From the NCBI RefSeq assembly GCF_003838195.1, contig NZ_RCBY01000053.1:1-39252 (forward strand): a stretch of DNA of 39,252 nucleotides. The letters are read 5' to 3'. How positions within the stretch are numbered: the first letter of the stretch is position 1; the number at the start of each line of letters is the position of its first letter. Positions 1 to 9,327 of this stretch are shown here, piece after piece. The notes beneath the pieces were generated by a model. The model worked only from the letters and a program-made list of their open reading frames with translations, did no database searches and was not told where the DNA came from. This DNA is from Okeania hirsuta (GTDB lineage Bacteria > Cyanobacteriota > Cyanobacteriia > Cyanobacteriales > Microcoleaceae). The position numbers and the translations under genes are program-made.

Positions 1-487
1 AGGAGGAAAGAGGTAATAAAGAAGAACAACAGGAGAAGAAGGAGAAAGTTTTTTTATAACTAATTATCCGGACATGATATTATAATAAATTTTTTGTTTG
101 TAGTTAGGCTTTAGCCCTTACAATACTTAGTATTATTGCTCAAGCAAAACTACAAAGTCCTATTATAACTGTTCTACCGAACATGGTATAATAACTCACC
201 TTACAGGGGGTGCTTCAAATTGTTTGGTCTCAGACCAATTCCCATGCATTAATTCTATACTTAAGTAAAACTTCAGTTATTAAGTAATTAACACAGGCCG
301 AATATTTTTTTTACTAATTTAAGCCAAGTTAATGTTAATTACTCTTATGTTTACTACTCCCCGATCTCCCACTCCCCTACTCAATAAAATCTAGAAAAGT
401 TTTTGATAAATGGTATGATCAGACACGCCAATTCATGTCGTTGACTTATCCCCATCTACTTCTTCCTTCTTCCTTCTTCAAAGTTAC
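1..487. other. Left-edge intergenic region with repeat ends
   Basis: No gene is seen. Bases 1-83 are purine-rich and end in a CCGGACATGATAT motif. This is the reverse complement of the ATATCATGTCCGG terminus seen at 10188, 18608 and 29370, so a repeat appears to run off the left edge. A weaker copy (GAACATGGTATAATA) lies near 181-194. The rest is AT-rich and ends in a pyrimidine TTCTTCC run just before the psb28-like stop. Confidence 0.5.
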
Positions 488-838
488 TTAATTAGACTTA
501 AATTCAAAACCATTCGCCTCAGCATAACGGTGTAAAAATCGCATGACTCTCTCAAAATTTTCCTCTGATTCTACTTCAAAAGAACATTCTACTTGAGAAA
601 AATCACTTTCATCAGCAGACAAAAATTTAATCCCACTAGGAGCAACTTCAATATTTCCTTCCTCGTCTTTCAACCATAATTTATTTATTTTATTAGTGAA
701 GGAACGAAAACTTTCCGTAGCTTGAAGACGGTCAAACATTAGTACAACTATTTTTGTGTCAGAGTTACGACGTTTTCTCAGACTAACTTCTGTAATTTTC
801 TCATTCAATCCTTCAATAAATTCCACAGATACTGTCAT
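488..838 (-). CDS. psb28-2: Photosystem II assembly protein Psb28, probably the divergent Psb28-2 paralog
   Basis: About 116 aa, close to the usual ~110-115 aa of the family. Family hallmarks visible are the N-terminal VEFIEGLNE (Psb28 IQFIRGxxE), the central LWLKDEEGNIE (family YLIDEEGE) and the C-terminal ERVMRFLHRYAEANGFEF (family WDRFMRFMxRYAEENGLGF). Psb28 proteins bind PSII assembly intermediates on the cytoplasmic side near CP47 and are not part of mature PSII. The missing RLTRSRDG motif (here LRKRRNSDT) points to the second paralog rather than canonical Psb28-1. That choice is an inference. I start at ATG 838 because the protein then opens MTVSVEFI like its homologues. An upstream in-frame TTG at 850 would add four residues. 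The gene stands alone, with no operon partner in view. Confidence 0.8.
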   Translation of the reverse strand: MTVSVEFIEGLNEKITEVSLRKRRNSDTKIVVLMFDRLQATESFRSFTNKINKLWLKDEEGNIEVAPSGIKFLSADESDFSQVECSFEVESEENFERVMRFLHRYAEANGFEFKSN

Positions 839-1048
839 TTTATTTCTCAAGCTGAATATTAATATTAAACAGTGATTATTTTACCAAAAAAAGTAGAAAG
901 TGAGGAGTATAGCAGTCGAAGGAGAGATTATACCATTTCTCAAAAACTTTTCAACCCGTATCTTGAGTAGGAGACCCACCCCTACTGCTCCCAGGAGGGG
1001 AAGTAGATAGGGACATTGCATCCAACGTCTGTACAGAGAAGTAAACAT

Positions 1049-1154
1049 ACAGCAGATTCCACTTTAGTGAGATACATTCATGGCGGGCAAGATGCCCGCA
1101 CTTGAATTCATTTCCTTGTTAATCTCTGTACTTCTTATGCAAGGAATCTGCTGT
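1049..1154. repeat. Small inverted-repeat element with nested GCGGGCAAGATGCCCGC hairpin
   Basis: ACAGCAGATTCC at 1049-1060 is matched by its exact reverse complement GGAATCTGCTGT at 1143-1154. Inside lies the palindromic hairpin GCGGGCAAGATGCCCGC (about 1083-1099), a variant of which recurs near 15389. There is no transposase, so it looks like a MITE or REP-type element. Short plus-strand ORFs here are not convincing genes. Confidence 0.6.
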
Positions 1155-1259
1155 CTTTATCAAAATAATATGGGTCGCGCAACCCCACCTTTTAAGGCGC
1201 AATATTTTTGGATAGTTGCTCAAATCCCCTACTTCCGCTCCTGGGAGGGGTTAGGGGTG

Positions 1260-1298
1260 GGTTGACTTCTGAGTTCTGACTTCTGAGTTCTGACTTCC
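1260..1298. repeat. Short tandem repeats (TTCTGAG/TTCTGAC units)
   Basis: Alternating near-identical TTCTGAGTTCTGAC units form a degenerate tandem array just beyond the 3' end of the RTX esterase gene. It is of the short heptamer-type repeat (STRR) known from filamentous cyanobacteria. Confidence 0.6.
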
Positions 1299-3305
1299 TT
1301 AAGCTCTGAGCAAGAAATCATCAGCACTCACAGATGCTTCATTGAGCAGTCTAGCAAATCTGCCACCACTACCAAATCCTGCTTCACTGCCATTTTGGTT
1401 GTAGAATAAGTTTCCGTTACCAGTGTTGTACACAATCAAAGCATTAGCAGTGGCCGCTTCTTGATTACTGCTAACTTCCTCAAACTCTGTTTCAATACTG
1501 GTAAGTGCAGTGAAAGTTCTTTGGTCTAGGAGAATCAAGTCTTGTCCGGGAACAAAATCTGTAATTCGATCTATTCCTAAATCTTCAGCAGTAAACTCCG
1601 CATTAGTGGCAAAAATAAAGCGGTCTATACTTGCTCCCCCAGTTAAAATGTCATTTCCACTACCACCATTTAAGCGATCGCGACCAGTACCACCTTCTAT
1701 AATATCATTACCATTACCCCCAAGGAGATGATCGAAACCAGGACGGCCAATCAAAAGGTCATTGCCATCCCCACCAAGTATAAAGTCGTTACCCAAACCA
1801 CCATTAAGAACATCATCGCCATCCCCACCATTCAAACGGTCGTCATCCTTTCCACCCAGGAGACTATCGTTGCCGTTGTTACCATTAAGGGTGTCGTTAC
1901 CTCCTAGTCCACTTAATCTGTCGTTGCCCAAGTCACCATTGAGAATATCGTTATCATTAGTACCTTCTAGGTTGAGACCAGGAACTATATCGCCGTCATC
2001 AATATTAGAAATCTCTACATCATCTGGATCGATGCCATTGTAGTTATCATCCTCACTTTCAGCGGCTGCTAGTTCAATAGTATAGTCGATGTTCCCGTCG
2101 ATTTCGTTGTCGGTTACTCCTGTCACAGTAACGGTTTGGGGTTCGTCCCAATTTTCTGAAGTAAAGGTGAGACTGTCAGTATCAACTATGCCTTCGGTTT
2201 CGTCGGAACTGCTAATGGCAATGGTAACGTCGGCGGTAGGTTGGCTATCGAGAACAACGGTAAATTCGACAGTGTCTCCTGTTTCAGAGGTGTTGAGATC
2301 CTCTGTAGAATTAACTGTAATTCCTGGGTGTACTTCAATACTATATTCAATTTCCAGAGTATCTAGAGCTTCATTTGCTATGAACTGATGAGCTGCTTCT
2401 GTAGGATGAATTATATCCCAGAATATGTATTCATCTGGATCAGGAACATCAACATCACAGGATTCTACTGAACCATCTTCTCCTAAAAAGGCATCTGGGC
2501 AAACAGCCAAAACGTTATCTGACCATATATCTGTTACATTGGTAAAACCAAACTGAGCGGGATTATCAACGAACCCATCTAAAATAGGGTTAAAATTGAA
2601 TAAGGTAATAGTAGCTCCAGACAAAGATTGCTCTAACTCAGCGATCTTTGACTCCAGTTTTTGATTATGCTCATTAGCTAAATTATTAAATTCCTCAGAT
2701 GTAGATGTATCTACCAATGCACCTACAGGTGTGAGTTCTAATGATGATGATAAGTTAGGGACCAGGAAGTTGCGAGCGCCTACATCATATAAAGCTTCAA
2801 TACCATTGGTGATATTATTAACAGTTGTATCTGTATTAGCTGGTTCCTCCGGTGGCGGTACTATGCCTAATTGAGATATAGGCTCTACAAGATAATCATT
2901 GGAACCCACCCAAATAATATATAGTGCATCAGAGTTAGCAGACTGATTTGTTGCTAATAGAGGATCGATAAAACTCTCAAGTTGTTGTTCTAAACCTGGC
3001 AGACCATTAACATTGTTTTGGTTTCCACTCTGCGCTCCAGCTATAGCATAGTTGGCTCCATCTGGAAAGACAACACCAGTGGAAAAAGCTATAGGATTTA
3101 TTTCTAAGTCTAAGGATGATGCTAGAGAATCTACCCAAACAGGTCCGTTAGAAAGTCTGCCCTCAAAAGATAGGGGGTTTTCTGGAATTTGTCCTTCTAG
3201 GATACTAAAAAAATTTCCTGTATCTGAAAGACTATCCCCAAAGACGAACATTTGGGAAAAATCCAGATTGGAATTATCAAAGTTTTCATCCTCAATATCA
3301 TTCAT
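1299..3305 (-). CDS. Secreted SGNH/GDSL esterase with Calx-like and RTX calcium-binding repeats
   Basis: 668 aa, three regions. (1) Residues about 15-315 are an SGNH/GDSL lipase-esterase: block I VFGDSLSDTGN with nucleophile Ser25, block III VGSND with Asn136, and block V DIIHP with Asp297 and His300. (2) Residues about 325-440 form a beta-rich Calx-beta-like segment. (3) Residues about 450-560 hold glycine-aspartate RTX nonapeptides (GGxGNDxLxG type), then a C-terminal region ending GGRFARLL...DDFLLRA. There is no N-terminal signal peptide, so export by a type I secretion system through the C-terminal RTX signal is likely, with Ca2+-dependent folding outside. Substrate is unknown; the fold is common in autotransporter and T1SS esterases. 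The C-terminal ~100 aa resemble the fragment encoded at 17640-17939. Plus-strand ORFs opposite the repeats are composition shadows. Confidence 0.88.
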   Translation of the reverse strand: MNDIEDENFDNSNLDFSQMFVFGDSLSDTGNFFSILEGQIPENPLSFEGRLSNGPVWVDSLASSLDLEINPIAFSTGVVFPDGANYAIAGAQSGNQNNVNGLPGLEQQLESFIDPLLATNQSANSDALYIIWVGSNDYLVEPISQLGIVPPPEEPANTDTTVNNITNGIEALYDVGARNFLVPNLSSSLELTPVGALVDTSTSEEFNNLANEHNQKLESKIAELEQSLSGATITLFNFNPILDGFVDNPAQFGFTNVTDIWSDNVLAVCPDAFLGEDGSVESCDVDVPDPDEYIFWDIIHPTEAAHQFIANEALDTLEIEYSIEVHPGITVNSTEDLNTSETGDTVEFTVVLDSQPTADVTIAISSSDETEGIVDTDSLTFTSENWDEPQTVTVTGVTDNEIDGNIDYTIELAAAESEDDNYNGIDPDDVEISNIDDGDIVPGLNLEGTNDNDILNGDLGNDRLSGLGGNDTLNGNNGNDSLLGGKDDDRLNGGDGDDVLNGGLGNDFILGGDGNDLLIGRPGFDHLLGGNGNDIIEGGTGRDRLNGGSGNDILTGGASIDRFIFATNAEFTAEDLGIDRITDFVPGQDLILLDQRTFTALTSIETEFEEVSSNQEAATANALIVYNTGNGNLFYNQNGSEAGFGSGGRFARLLNEASVSADDFLLRA

Positions 3306-3333
3306 TTATTTAACCTTGATTAGTATAATAAAC

Positions 3334-3444
3334 AGGACTTACGCAGGGACACTAAATCCAGTGATGGCCTTAGCGGAGTTTGGCGCTAGCCAATACCATT
3401 TGCCCCTACATATGGCGTTTTTAAGGTTAATTTGCGTAAGTCCT
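3334..3444. mobile_element. MITE-like element, AGGACTTACGCA family (copy 1)
   Basis: Perfect 12-bp terminal inverted repeats, AGGACTTACGCA and TGCGTAAGTCCT, bound a 111-bp element without a coding gene. Its inner sequence (CCCCTACATATGGCGTTTT) is shared with the copy at 9117-9204, so these two are one family. It lies upstream of the RTX esterase gene, between it and cobB. Confidence 0.8.
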
Positions 3445-3519
3445 CATAAATTTACTTTTTAAGGATAATTCAAGTTATCTAGGAATGTCAAACTTATATG
3501 TCAATGCTTTTATATTTAA

Positions 3520-4989
3520 TCAGCAAACCCTAATTAAATGATTGAGAAATCGCTGAGGAATATCTACTCTACTCCCCCAATGAATATGAAGATAGGAAGC
3601 ATGAAGTTGATAAAATTTCCAACCTTCAACAGTTGCTTTGCTCCGATTTTTATCCTCATCAATTCGCCACATTTTGTATAGAGGTATTGGGGGTGCTGCA
3701 GTTAATTCAGAACGATGAAATTCATGTCCATAAACTTGTGTATTTGCTGCTAATAAAGGAGTATCTATATTAGTAATTGCTTGCCGATATCCTAACTTTA
3801 AATTTTTACCCATTACTGCCGTAGTTGGTAAAATTCCTACCATCTCCCAAGACTTACTATTAAAGTCAATAATTGCCTGAGATAAATACATTAACCCACC
3901 ACATTCAGCATAAGTTGGCATTCCAGAAATAATTGCTTTCTCAACAGCTTTTCTGATTAAAATATTTTCGCTTAACTGTTGAGCAAAAACTTCTGGAAAT
4001 CCACCACCAAAATATAAACCTTTTACTCCCGCAGGTAAATTTTCATCCTTTAGGGGACTCCAAAATACTATTTTTGCTCCTAACTCTTCCAGAATATCTA
4101 GGTTGTCTTGATAATAGAAATTAAATGCGCGATCGCGAGCTACTCCTATCAAAAATTGCGACTTTTTTTTCTCAATATTCTTGACATTTGATAGTGGAAA
4201 ATGTATTCTATTGTTAGGGAGAACTTGGCTAGATAAAAAGTGCTGAGACCCCTCATTATGATTTTTTAAAAGTGGTAGTAATTTCTCCCAATCAAAACAA
4301 CTTTTTGCTAAGTCAGCTAAGTCATTAATTAAATTATCTAAATCTGGCATTTCATCGGTAGGAAGTAAACCCAAATGTCGGTCAGGAATAGTAATATTTT
4401 GATGTCGTCGTAGTACCCCAAGTACAGGTAAATTTATAAATTTAAGGGAATTTTGAAGTAACTGTAAATGGCGATCGCTCCCGACCCGGTTGAGTATCAA
4501 ACCAGCAAAATTAATATTAGGGTCAAAAGAAATCAAACCATGAGCGATCGCTGCCACAGAACCTGATAACCGACTACAGTCAAGCACCAATAATACAGGT
4601 ACATTCAGCAACCGAGAAATATGAGCAGTAGAAGCAAAATCAGGAAAACACCTACCACTTTCATCTTCTACCCCCCTTAAAAAGGGTGGACAGGGGGGAG
4701 CAAAACTTACCCCATCAAATAAACCCATCACCCCCTCAACCAAAGCAAAATCAACATCTTGAATATTTCGTGCAAAACATTGCTGCACATAAACCTCGGA
4801 AGTCAACACCGGGTCTAAATTCCGACAAGACTTACCCGTGACATACTGATGAAACATCGGGTCAATATAATCAGGTCCCACCTTAAATGATTGCACCTGC
4901 AAATTTTGCCACTTTAAATAAGACAGTAAAGCCAACGTAACAGTTGTTTTACCAACCCCACTACGTTCCCCCGCAACTATTAAACTCAA
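3520..4989 (-). CDS. cobB: Cobyrinic acid a,c-diamide synthase (CobB/CbiA)
   Basis: 489 aa. It makes the a,c-diamide of the corrin ring by ATP- and glutamine-dependent amidation in cobalamin (or pseudocobalamin) synthesis, in the cytoplasm. The N-terminal dethiobiotin-synthetase-like ATPase has the P-loop GERSGVGKTT (7-16), the VGPDYIDP motif (38-44 region) and VEGVMGLFDG (84-93). The C-terminal class I glutamine amidotransferase has FGGGFPE (327-333), the nucleophile in YAECGGLMY (Cys363) and a terminal SYLHIHWGS histidine motif. The start MSLIVAGERSG is the usual one. Residues about 96-110 (SFAPPCPPFLRGV) look like an in-frame insertion encoded by a C-rich palindromic repeat at about 4671-4703, between the FDG motif and the STAHISRLL helix. 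All catalytic motifs remain, so the enzyme is probably active. No cobalamin riboswitch is seen upstream. Confidence 0.93.
   Translation of the reverse strand: MSLIVAGERSGVGKTTVTLALLSYLKWQNLQVQSFKVGPDYIDPMFHQYVTGKSCRNLDPVLTSEVYVQQCFARNIQDVDFALVEGVMGLFDGVSFAPPCPPFLRGVEDESGRCFPDFASTAHISRLLNVPVLLVLDCSRLSGSVAAIAHGLISFDPNINFAGLILNRVGSDRHLQLLQNSLKFINLPVLGVLRRHQNITIPDRHLGLLPTDEMPDLDNLINDLADLAKSCFDWEKLLPLLKNHNEGSQHFLSSQVLPNNRIHFPLSNVKNIEKKKSQFLIGVARDRAFNFYYQDNLDILEELGAKIVFWSPLKDENLPAGVKGLYFGGGFPEVFAQQLSENILIRKAVEKAIISGMPTYAECGGLMYLSQAIIDFNSKSWEMVGILPTTAVMGKNLKLGYRQAITNIDTPLLAANTQVYGHEFHRSELTAAPPIPLYKMWRIDEDKNRSKATVEGWKFYQLHASYLHIHWGSRVDIPQRFLNHLIRVC
4671..4703. repeat. CCCCCCTTAAAAAGGG-type palindromic repeat carried inside cobB
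   Basis: A C-rich/G-rich imperfect palindrome (CCCCCCTTAAAAAGGG followed by ACAGGGGGG) sits inside the cobB reading frame and is translated as PPCPPFLRGV. The peptide is unusual for this protein, while the DNA pattern is a familiar dispersed cyanobacterial repeat. It keeps the frame open. Confidence 0.65.
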
Positions 4990-5021
4990 TATTTCCCCCG
5001 TCTTTTTAACTCAAAAAATTG

Positions 5022-5171
5022 GGCATTGCTGAATTAAGATATGAAAGTAGGTTTATAGGGAACACTTAACTGGGAACAGGGAAAAGTTAATATTAACAAG
5101 TAGTTCAAACCATCCAAAATAAAAAATCCCAAATACAAAATTATCAAATCATACCCAGAATCAGCAACGCC
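5022..5171. mobile_element. MITE, GGCGTTGCTGA family, with 8-bp target duplication
   Basis: Starts GGCATTGCTGAATT and ends AATCAGCAACGCC, which are inverted termini. It is flanked by perfect direct repeats AAAAATTG at 5014-5021 and 5172-5179. It is 150 bp long, non-coding and AT-rich inside. It sits between the globin stop codon and the cobB start, two genes on the same strand. Confidence 0.85.
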
Positions 5172-5182
5172 AAAAATTGAAA

Positions 5183-5626
5183 TCAGGAAACACCTTCCTC
5201 TTCATAAATTTCATGCTCTCGGTGAATAAAAACTTCTGCCAACGCCTGATAAGCTTCTGTCCAAGCAGATATAACTTCTGGCGTAGCTGCCTCTCCCAAA
5301 ACATCCTGCATAGCTTGCAACATACATTCTCCCACCACTGGATATTGTTCCGGTAGTACATGAGTTTGCACATGGCGGTGAGCAATTTTTTCAACCATTG
5401 ATTTTAGACCAGCCAAATTATCAATATGAGCAGCATAACTATAAACTGCAGTAGCTAACTTTGCAGGTTGAGATCCATCAGCTTGAGCAGACATATTAAA
5501 CTGGGATTTGATTTCAGGATGATTTTCAAACATTATTTCATACATCCGAGTAGTAATTTGTTTTCCCTGTTTTTTCAGCACTGGTGCGGTAGATTTGACA
5601 ATATTAATTGTTTGTTGACTGACCAT
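5183..5626 (-). CDS. Single-domain bacterial haemoglobin (Vitreoscilla/flavohaemoglobin type)
   Basis: 147 aa, the typical length of a single-domain globin. Alignment by eye with Vitreoscilla haemoglobin and E. coli Hmp places every key residue at the same number: Tyr29 (B10), Gln53 (E7), proximal His85 (F8, in IAHRHVQTH), Tyr95 (PEQYPVVG) and Glu137 (VFIHREHEIY). The last two form the hydrogen-bond network to the proximal His that is diagnostic of this class. There is no FAD/NAD reductase domain, so it would need a separate reductase. Likely roles are O2 binding or NO dioxygenation in the cytoplasm. The next gene on the strand, cobB, is separated by a MITE, so no functional link is implied. 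Confidence 0.93.
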   Translation of the reverse strand: MVSQQTINIVKSTAPVLKKQGKQITTRMYEIMFENHPEIKSQFNMSAQADGSQPAKLATAVYSYAAHIDNLAGLKSMVEKIAHRHVQTHVLPEQYPVVGECMLQAMQDVLGEAATPEVISAWTEAYQALAEVFIHREHEIYEEEGVS

Positions 5627-5726
5627 ATATATTGTTAATAATTTGATACCAAAATAATTTTACCTTTCGATAATTTGTTATGGAATTAAATCAACTTTTT
5701 CTTTATACATATAAAGTCAAAAAAAA

Positions 5727-5857
5727 TAAGCAGGTAGGCGCGAATAAACGTCACTATGTAACGAAATGTTTATGCACCTCATATCCTTGAGATTGCTTCC
5801 TTCCATTCTGCTCCAATCGCAATGACGTAGTTGTAAATTTTCCCACCTACCTACTTA
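5727..5857. repeat. Inverted-repeat element, TAAGCAGGTAGG ends
   Basis: TAAGCAGGTAGG at 5727-5738 pairs with CCTACCTACTTA at 5846-5857 (one mismatch). The 131-bp element lies upstream of the globin gene. Directly after it, at 5859, a lone left terminus GGTGTTGCTGATTTGAGG of the GGCGTTGCTGA family begins, but no matching right end was found. Confidence 0.6.
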
Positions 5858-6040
5858 TGGTGTTGCTGATTTGAGGTATGAAATTAAACTTTAGGTAAAT
5901 TTTAAGCCAAAACAAGGCATTGCTTAGGGGTGGGATGAATATAAGTGGGGTGGGTATCCTGCCTGCCCAAAAATATCAGGAACGGGCAAATATCAGGAAC
6001 GGGCAAGATGCCAATTCCACTTCCACAGTGCAAATTATAT

Positions 6041-6155
6041 AAGACTTACGCACCTGCAACGTATTTTAGTCATTGCCATCGACAGGGTTTGCGTAGCAGT
6101 CCGGAACGGAAAGCAATCTCAAATCCTAGTTTTTCCTATCTCATAGGTAAGTCCT
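6041..6155. mobile_element. MITE-like element, AGGACTTACGCA family (copy 3)
   Basis: AAGACTTACGCA at 6041-6052 and TAGGTAAGTCCT at 6144-6155 are inverted ends. The inner sequence differs from the other copies and contains TTTGCGTAGCAGTCCGGAACGGAAAGC-like repeat text, so it may be a composite. It lies downstream of the glucosidase gene. Confidence 0.6.
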
Positions 6156-6226
6156 ATATTTCTCCCTGTTGCCTGTTGCCAGATGAGTTGTTGCCTCTTT
6201 TCTGGAGATGTCTATCATAACCAAAA

Positions 6227-8896
6227 CTAAATTTCACAGACATATTCGCTCCGTTGCTGAATCAACTTTGCTACTAAACCAGTCCAACCAGTCTGATGAC
6301 TCGCCCCTAAACCCGCACCATTATCGCCGTGAAAATATTCATAAAACAAAATTAAATTTTGCCAGTGGGGGTCATTTTGGAATATTTCTGTGTCACCATA
6401 AACTGGAGATTTTCCATTTTCATCCTTGAGGAAAATTTTAATTAGTCTCGCTTCAATTTCTAATGATACTTCCCATAAATTCATCATCCGACCTGAACCT
6501 GTCGGACATTCCACTCGAAAATCTTCACCTAAATAATTATGAAATCTTTGCAGAGATTCTATCATTAAATAATTAATTGGAAACCAGATTGGACCCCGCC
6601 AATTAGAATTTCCTCCAAACATTTGACTGGTAGATTCGGCAGGTTCATAATCAACTCTATATTCTTCTCCATTCGCATTAAAAATATAGGGATTTTCGGC
6701 ATGGAAATGAGATAAGGAACGAATACCATAATCGCTGAAAAATTCATTTTCATCTAACATTTTTTCGAGGATTATTCGTAGGCGTTCGGGACTAACAATT
6801 GCTAATAAACGTTCTGAGTCAATACCGCAAGCTTCCATACAAGCAATATTGGCGCTAAGGTCTATCCTATTTGCCATAAACCATTTTACCCGTTTCTGGA
6901 ATTTAGGTAATTGTTGTAAAGTTTCTGAGTCAATAATTGCCACAGCAAATAATGGAATTAATCCTACTATTGAACGGATTTTTATATGTATATCTTCTTT
7001 ATCTGGTTGGTGGAGAACATCATAATAAAAATTATCAGTTTCATCCCAGAGTTGAGTCCCATCTGAACCTAAATGATTCATGGCATCAACTATGTAGAGA
7101 AAATGCTCGAAAAATTTAGAAGCAATATCTTCGTATACTTCATTTTCTTTGGCAAGTTCCAGAGCAATAGTTAACATATCTAGACAGTACATTGCCATCC
7201 AACTTGTACCGTCTGATTGTTCAATATGACCTCCGGTTGGTAACTCTGAACTCCGGTCAAATACTCCAATATTATCTAAGCCTAAAAAGCCTCCTTCAAA
7301 CACATTATTCCCCTCAACATCTTTCTGATTTACCCACCAAGTAAAATTAAGTAAAAGTTTTTGAAATACTCTTTCGAGAAACTTGCGATCGCTACGACCA
7401 TAAAGTTCTTTTTCTATTTGATAAACTCGCCAAGTTGCCCAAGCATGAACGGGAGGATTTACATCACTAAAATTCCATTCATAAGCTGGTAATTGACCGT
7501 TGGGATGCATAAACCATTCTCTGGTTATTAGGTCTAATTGACGTTTAGCAAAATCAGGGTCAACTATTGCTAAAGGTACGGCATGAAATGCTAAATCCCA
7601 AACAGCATACCAAGGATATTCCCACTTATCAGGCATGGAAATTATATCGTCATTAAATAGATGAACCCACCCATAATTTCTAATATGTTTACGGTTTTCT
7701 GATACTGGCGGTTGGGTAGGGTCGCCTTTTAGCCATTCTTCGACAATATAATGATAATATTGTTTTGTCCAAAGTAGTCCGGCAAAGGCTTGACGCTGAA
7801 TATTACGCCATTCATCCTTCATTTTACAAGGGGAAAGACGCTGATAAAATTCATTTGCTTCTTGAATTCTGGTTTGAAAAGTTTCTTCAAATTCTGTGTC
7901 TAAAGGCTGTTTAATTTCTGGGGAGTTAGCAAGTCTCAATTTAACAATTTTAGTTTCACCTGGTTCTAGTTCTAGACGATAATGTGGAGAAAATTTAGTT
8001 CCATACATCTCTGGATTAATGGCATTTTTTTGACCGTTAACTAGATAATTATTGATGCCGTCTTTGGTATAAAGAGAATCATTTTTTTCTCCAAATAAAG
8101 TTTGTTTATTAGTTTCATTTTCTGTGAAAAATAGTTCCATTGTCTGAGGAAAATAAAACCACCTTTTTCCTAAAGTTGGATGCTCTGCTTCAATCAAACC
8201 AGGATTAACTTTTTTGAGGAGAGGTTTTTGGGATTTATTATCCCAAGACCAAGTATTTCTAAACCAAAGAGTGGGCAATAAGTGTAACGTCTTAGTTTCT
8301 GAACCTCGATTATTTACTGTAATTTTAATTAAGATATCTTCTGTTGTTGCTTTAGCATATTCAACCAAAACATCAAAATAACGATTTTCTGCAAATATTC
8401 CTGTGTCGAGTAGTTCGTATTCTGAAGATTTGCGGTCGCGCTGTTGATTTTCTGCTACTAAGTCAGCATAAGGATAAGCACTTTGAGGATATTTATAAAG
8501 TGCCTTCATGTAACTATGACTGGGGGTATTATCTAAGTAAAAATAATATTCTTTAACATCTTCCCCATGATTTCCTTGACTTCCCGTTAAACCAAAAAGT
8601 CGTTCCTTGATAATAGGGTCTTCGCCATTCCAGAGAGCGATCGCAAAGCACAGTCGTTGATGATTATCTGAAATACCACAAATACCGTCTTCTCCCCATC
8701 GATAAGCACGAGAAAGAGATTGTTCGTGGGAAAAGTAATCCCAAGCAGAACCATCTTCACTATAGTCTTCTCGTACTGTTCCCCACTGTCTCTCGCTCAA
8801 GTATGGCCCCCAGCGTCTCCAGTATGCTTCATGGTTGAGGTCTGCTTCTAATCTTTGTTCTTCTTGAGTAAATAGGTTATTGTTTTGAGTATTCAT
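6227..8896 (-). CDS. GH63-like (MGH1-type) glucosidase
   Basis: 889 aa. The sequence matches the large cytoplasmic glucosidase family found in many cyanobacteria, related to GH63 and the mannosylglycerate hydrolase (MGH1)-like (alpha/alpha)6 barrel. Visible family text includes an N-terminal [19 protein letters not shown] and [19 protein letters not shown] (about 25-70), [18 protein letters not shown] (about 425-445), the Trp-rich [30 protein letters not shown] (about 565) and the C-terminal [17 protein letters not shown] (about 760) and [11 protein letters not shown]. The last motifs line the sugar site in this clan. No signal peptide is seen, so it probably acts on a cytoplasmic alpha-glucoside such as a compatible solute or glycogen-derived sugar. 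Substrate cannot be read from sequence. It is monocistronic by context. Confidence 0.85.
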   Translation of the reverse strand: MNTQNNNLFTQEEQRLEADLNHEAYWRRWGPYLSERQWGTVREDYSEDGSAWDYFSHEQSLSRAYRWGEDGICGISDNHQRLCFAIALWNGEDPIIKERLFGLTGSQGNHGEDVKEYYFYLDNTPSHSYMKALYKYPQSAYPYADLVAENQQRDRKSSEYELLDTGIFAENRYFDVLVEYAKATTEDILIKITVNNRGSETKTLHLLPTLWFRNTWSWDNKSQKPLLKKVNPGLIEAEHPTLGKRWFYFPQTMELFFTENETNKQTLFGEKNDSLYTKDGINNYLVNGQKNAINPEMYGTKFSPHYRLELEPGETKIVKLRLANSPEIKQPLDTEFEETFQTRIQEANEFYQRLSPCKMKDEWRNIQRQAFAGLLWTKQYYHYIVEEWLKGDPTQPPVSENRKHIRNYGWVHLFNDDIISMPDKWEYPWYAVWDLAFHAVPLAIVDPDFAKRQLDLITREWFMHPNGQLPAYEWNFSDVNPPVHAWATWRVYQIEKELYGRSDRKFLERVFQKLLLNFTWWVNQKDVEGNNVFEGGFLGLDNIGVFDRSSELPTGGHIEQSDGTSWMAMYCLDMLTIALELAKENEVYEDIASKFFEHFLYIVDAMNHLGSDGTQLWDETDNFYYDVLHQPDKEDIHIKIRSIVGLIPLFAVAIIDSETLQQLPKFQKRVKWFMANRIDLSANIACMEACGIDSERLLAIVSPERLRIILEKMLDENEFFSDYGIRSLSHFHAENPYIFNANGEEYRVDYEPAESTSQMFGGNSNWRGPIWFPINYLMIESLQRFHNYLGEDFRVECPTGSGRMMNLWEVSLEIEARLIKIFLKDENGKSPVYGDTEIFQNDPHWQNLILFYEYFHGDNGAGLGASHQTGWTGLVAKLIQQRSEYVCEI

Positions 8897-9116
8897 GATA
8901 ATTAATACTTCGGAACAGTTGAAAATATCAATTTATTATAATTTTCCTCAACTATCTGTAACACAATAACTATTTCTAAATCAGGGAATAGGGAACAGGG
9001 AACAGTGGTAAAAGCTTTTTCACGATCAACTCGATGAGCATTATCTTTTTCTTTACGGGTTTAATACCCCCCCATCTATACGATGTTTACAATTAGTTGG
9101 GTTATAAAACATGAAC
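8897..9116. other. Intergenic region without a gene
   Basis: Upstream region of the glucosidase gene. It is AT-rich, with a GGGAACAGGGAACAG short tandem repeat near 8990-9004. No ORF or clear promoter was recognised. Confidence 0.4.
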
Positions 9117-9204
9117 AGGACTTACGCACAGACATTAAATCTAATGAGGGCGAACGCCATTCGCCCCTACATATGGCGTTTTCAAGGTAAATTTGCTAAT
9201 TCCT
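9117..9204. mobile_element. MITE-like element, AGGACTTACGCA family (copy 2)
   Basis: Intact left end AGGACTTACGCA at 9117-9128 and a decayed right end TTGCTAATTCCT at 9193-9204. The interior CCCCTACATATGGCGTTTT matches the copy at 3334-3444. A short hairpin GGGCGAACGCCATTCGCCC lies in the middle. Confidence 0.7.
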
Positions 9205-9250
9205 GATGAAGTGACTTATCGAGGACTATCCCCATCCATTTTTTCCTTCT

Positions 9251-9327
9251 CTCCTAGATAACTAAACACCTTCTTCCTTCTTCCTTCTCTCCTAGATAAC
9301 TAAACACCTTCTTCCTTCTTCCTTCTT
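9251..9327. repeat. 38-bp tandem duplication, pyrimidine-rich
   Basis: CTCCTAGATAACTAAACACC plus a TTCTTCC tract occurs at 9251 and again at 9289, so the period is 38 bp. It abuts the 3' end of the DUF1622 gene. Confidence 0.75.

Noticed and set aside
1080-1265. Plus-strand 61-codon ORF
   Set aside because: It lies on an inverted-repeat element and hairpin; the translation has no protein-like pattern.
1510-2388. Plus-strand ORFs opposite the RTX esterase
   Set aside because: Proline/serine-rich translations are the antisense of Gly-Asp repeats; no start context or family match.
4990-5182. Cobalamin riboswitch upstream of cobB
   Set aside because: No B12-box-like core; the space is occupied by a MITE.
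5945-6220. Plus-strand 91-codon ORF near the glucosidase 3' end
   Set aside because: It is built from repeats (GGGCAAGATGCC, AGGACTTACGCA element), with no recognisable domain.
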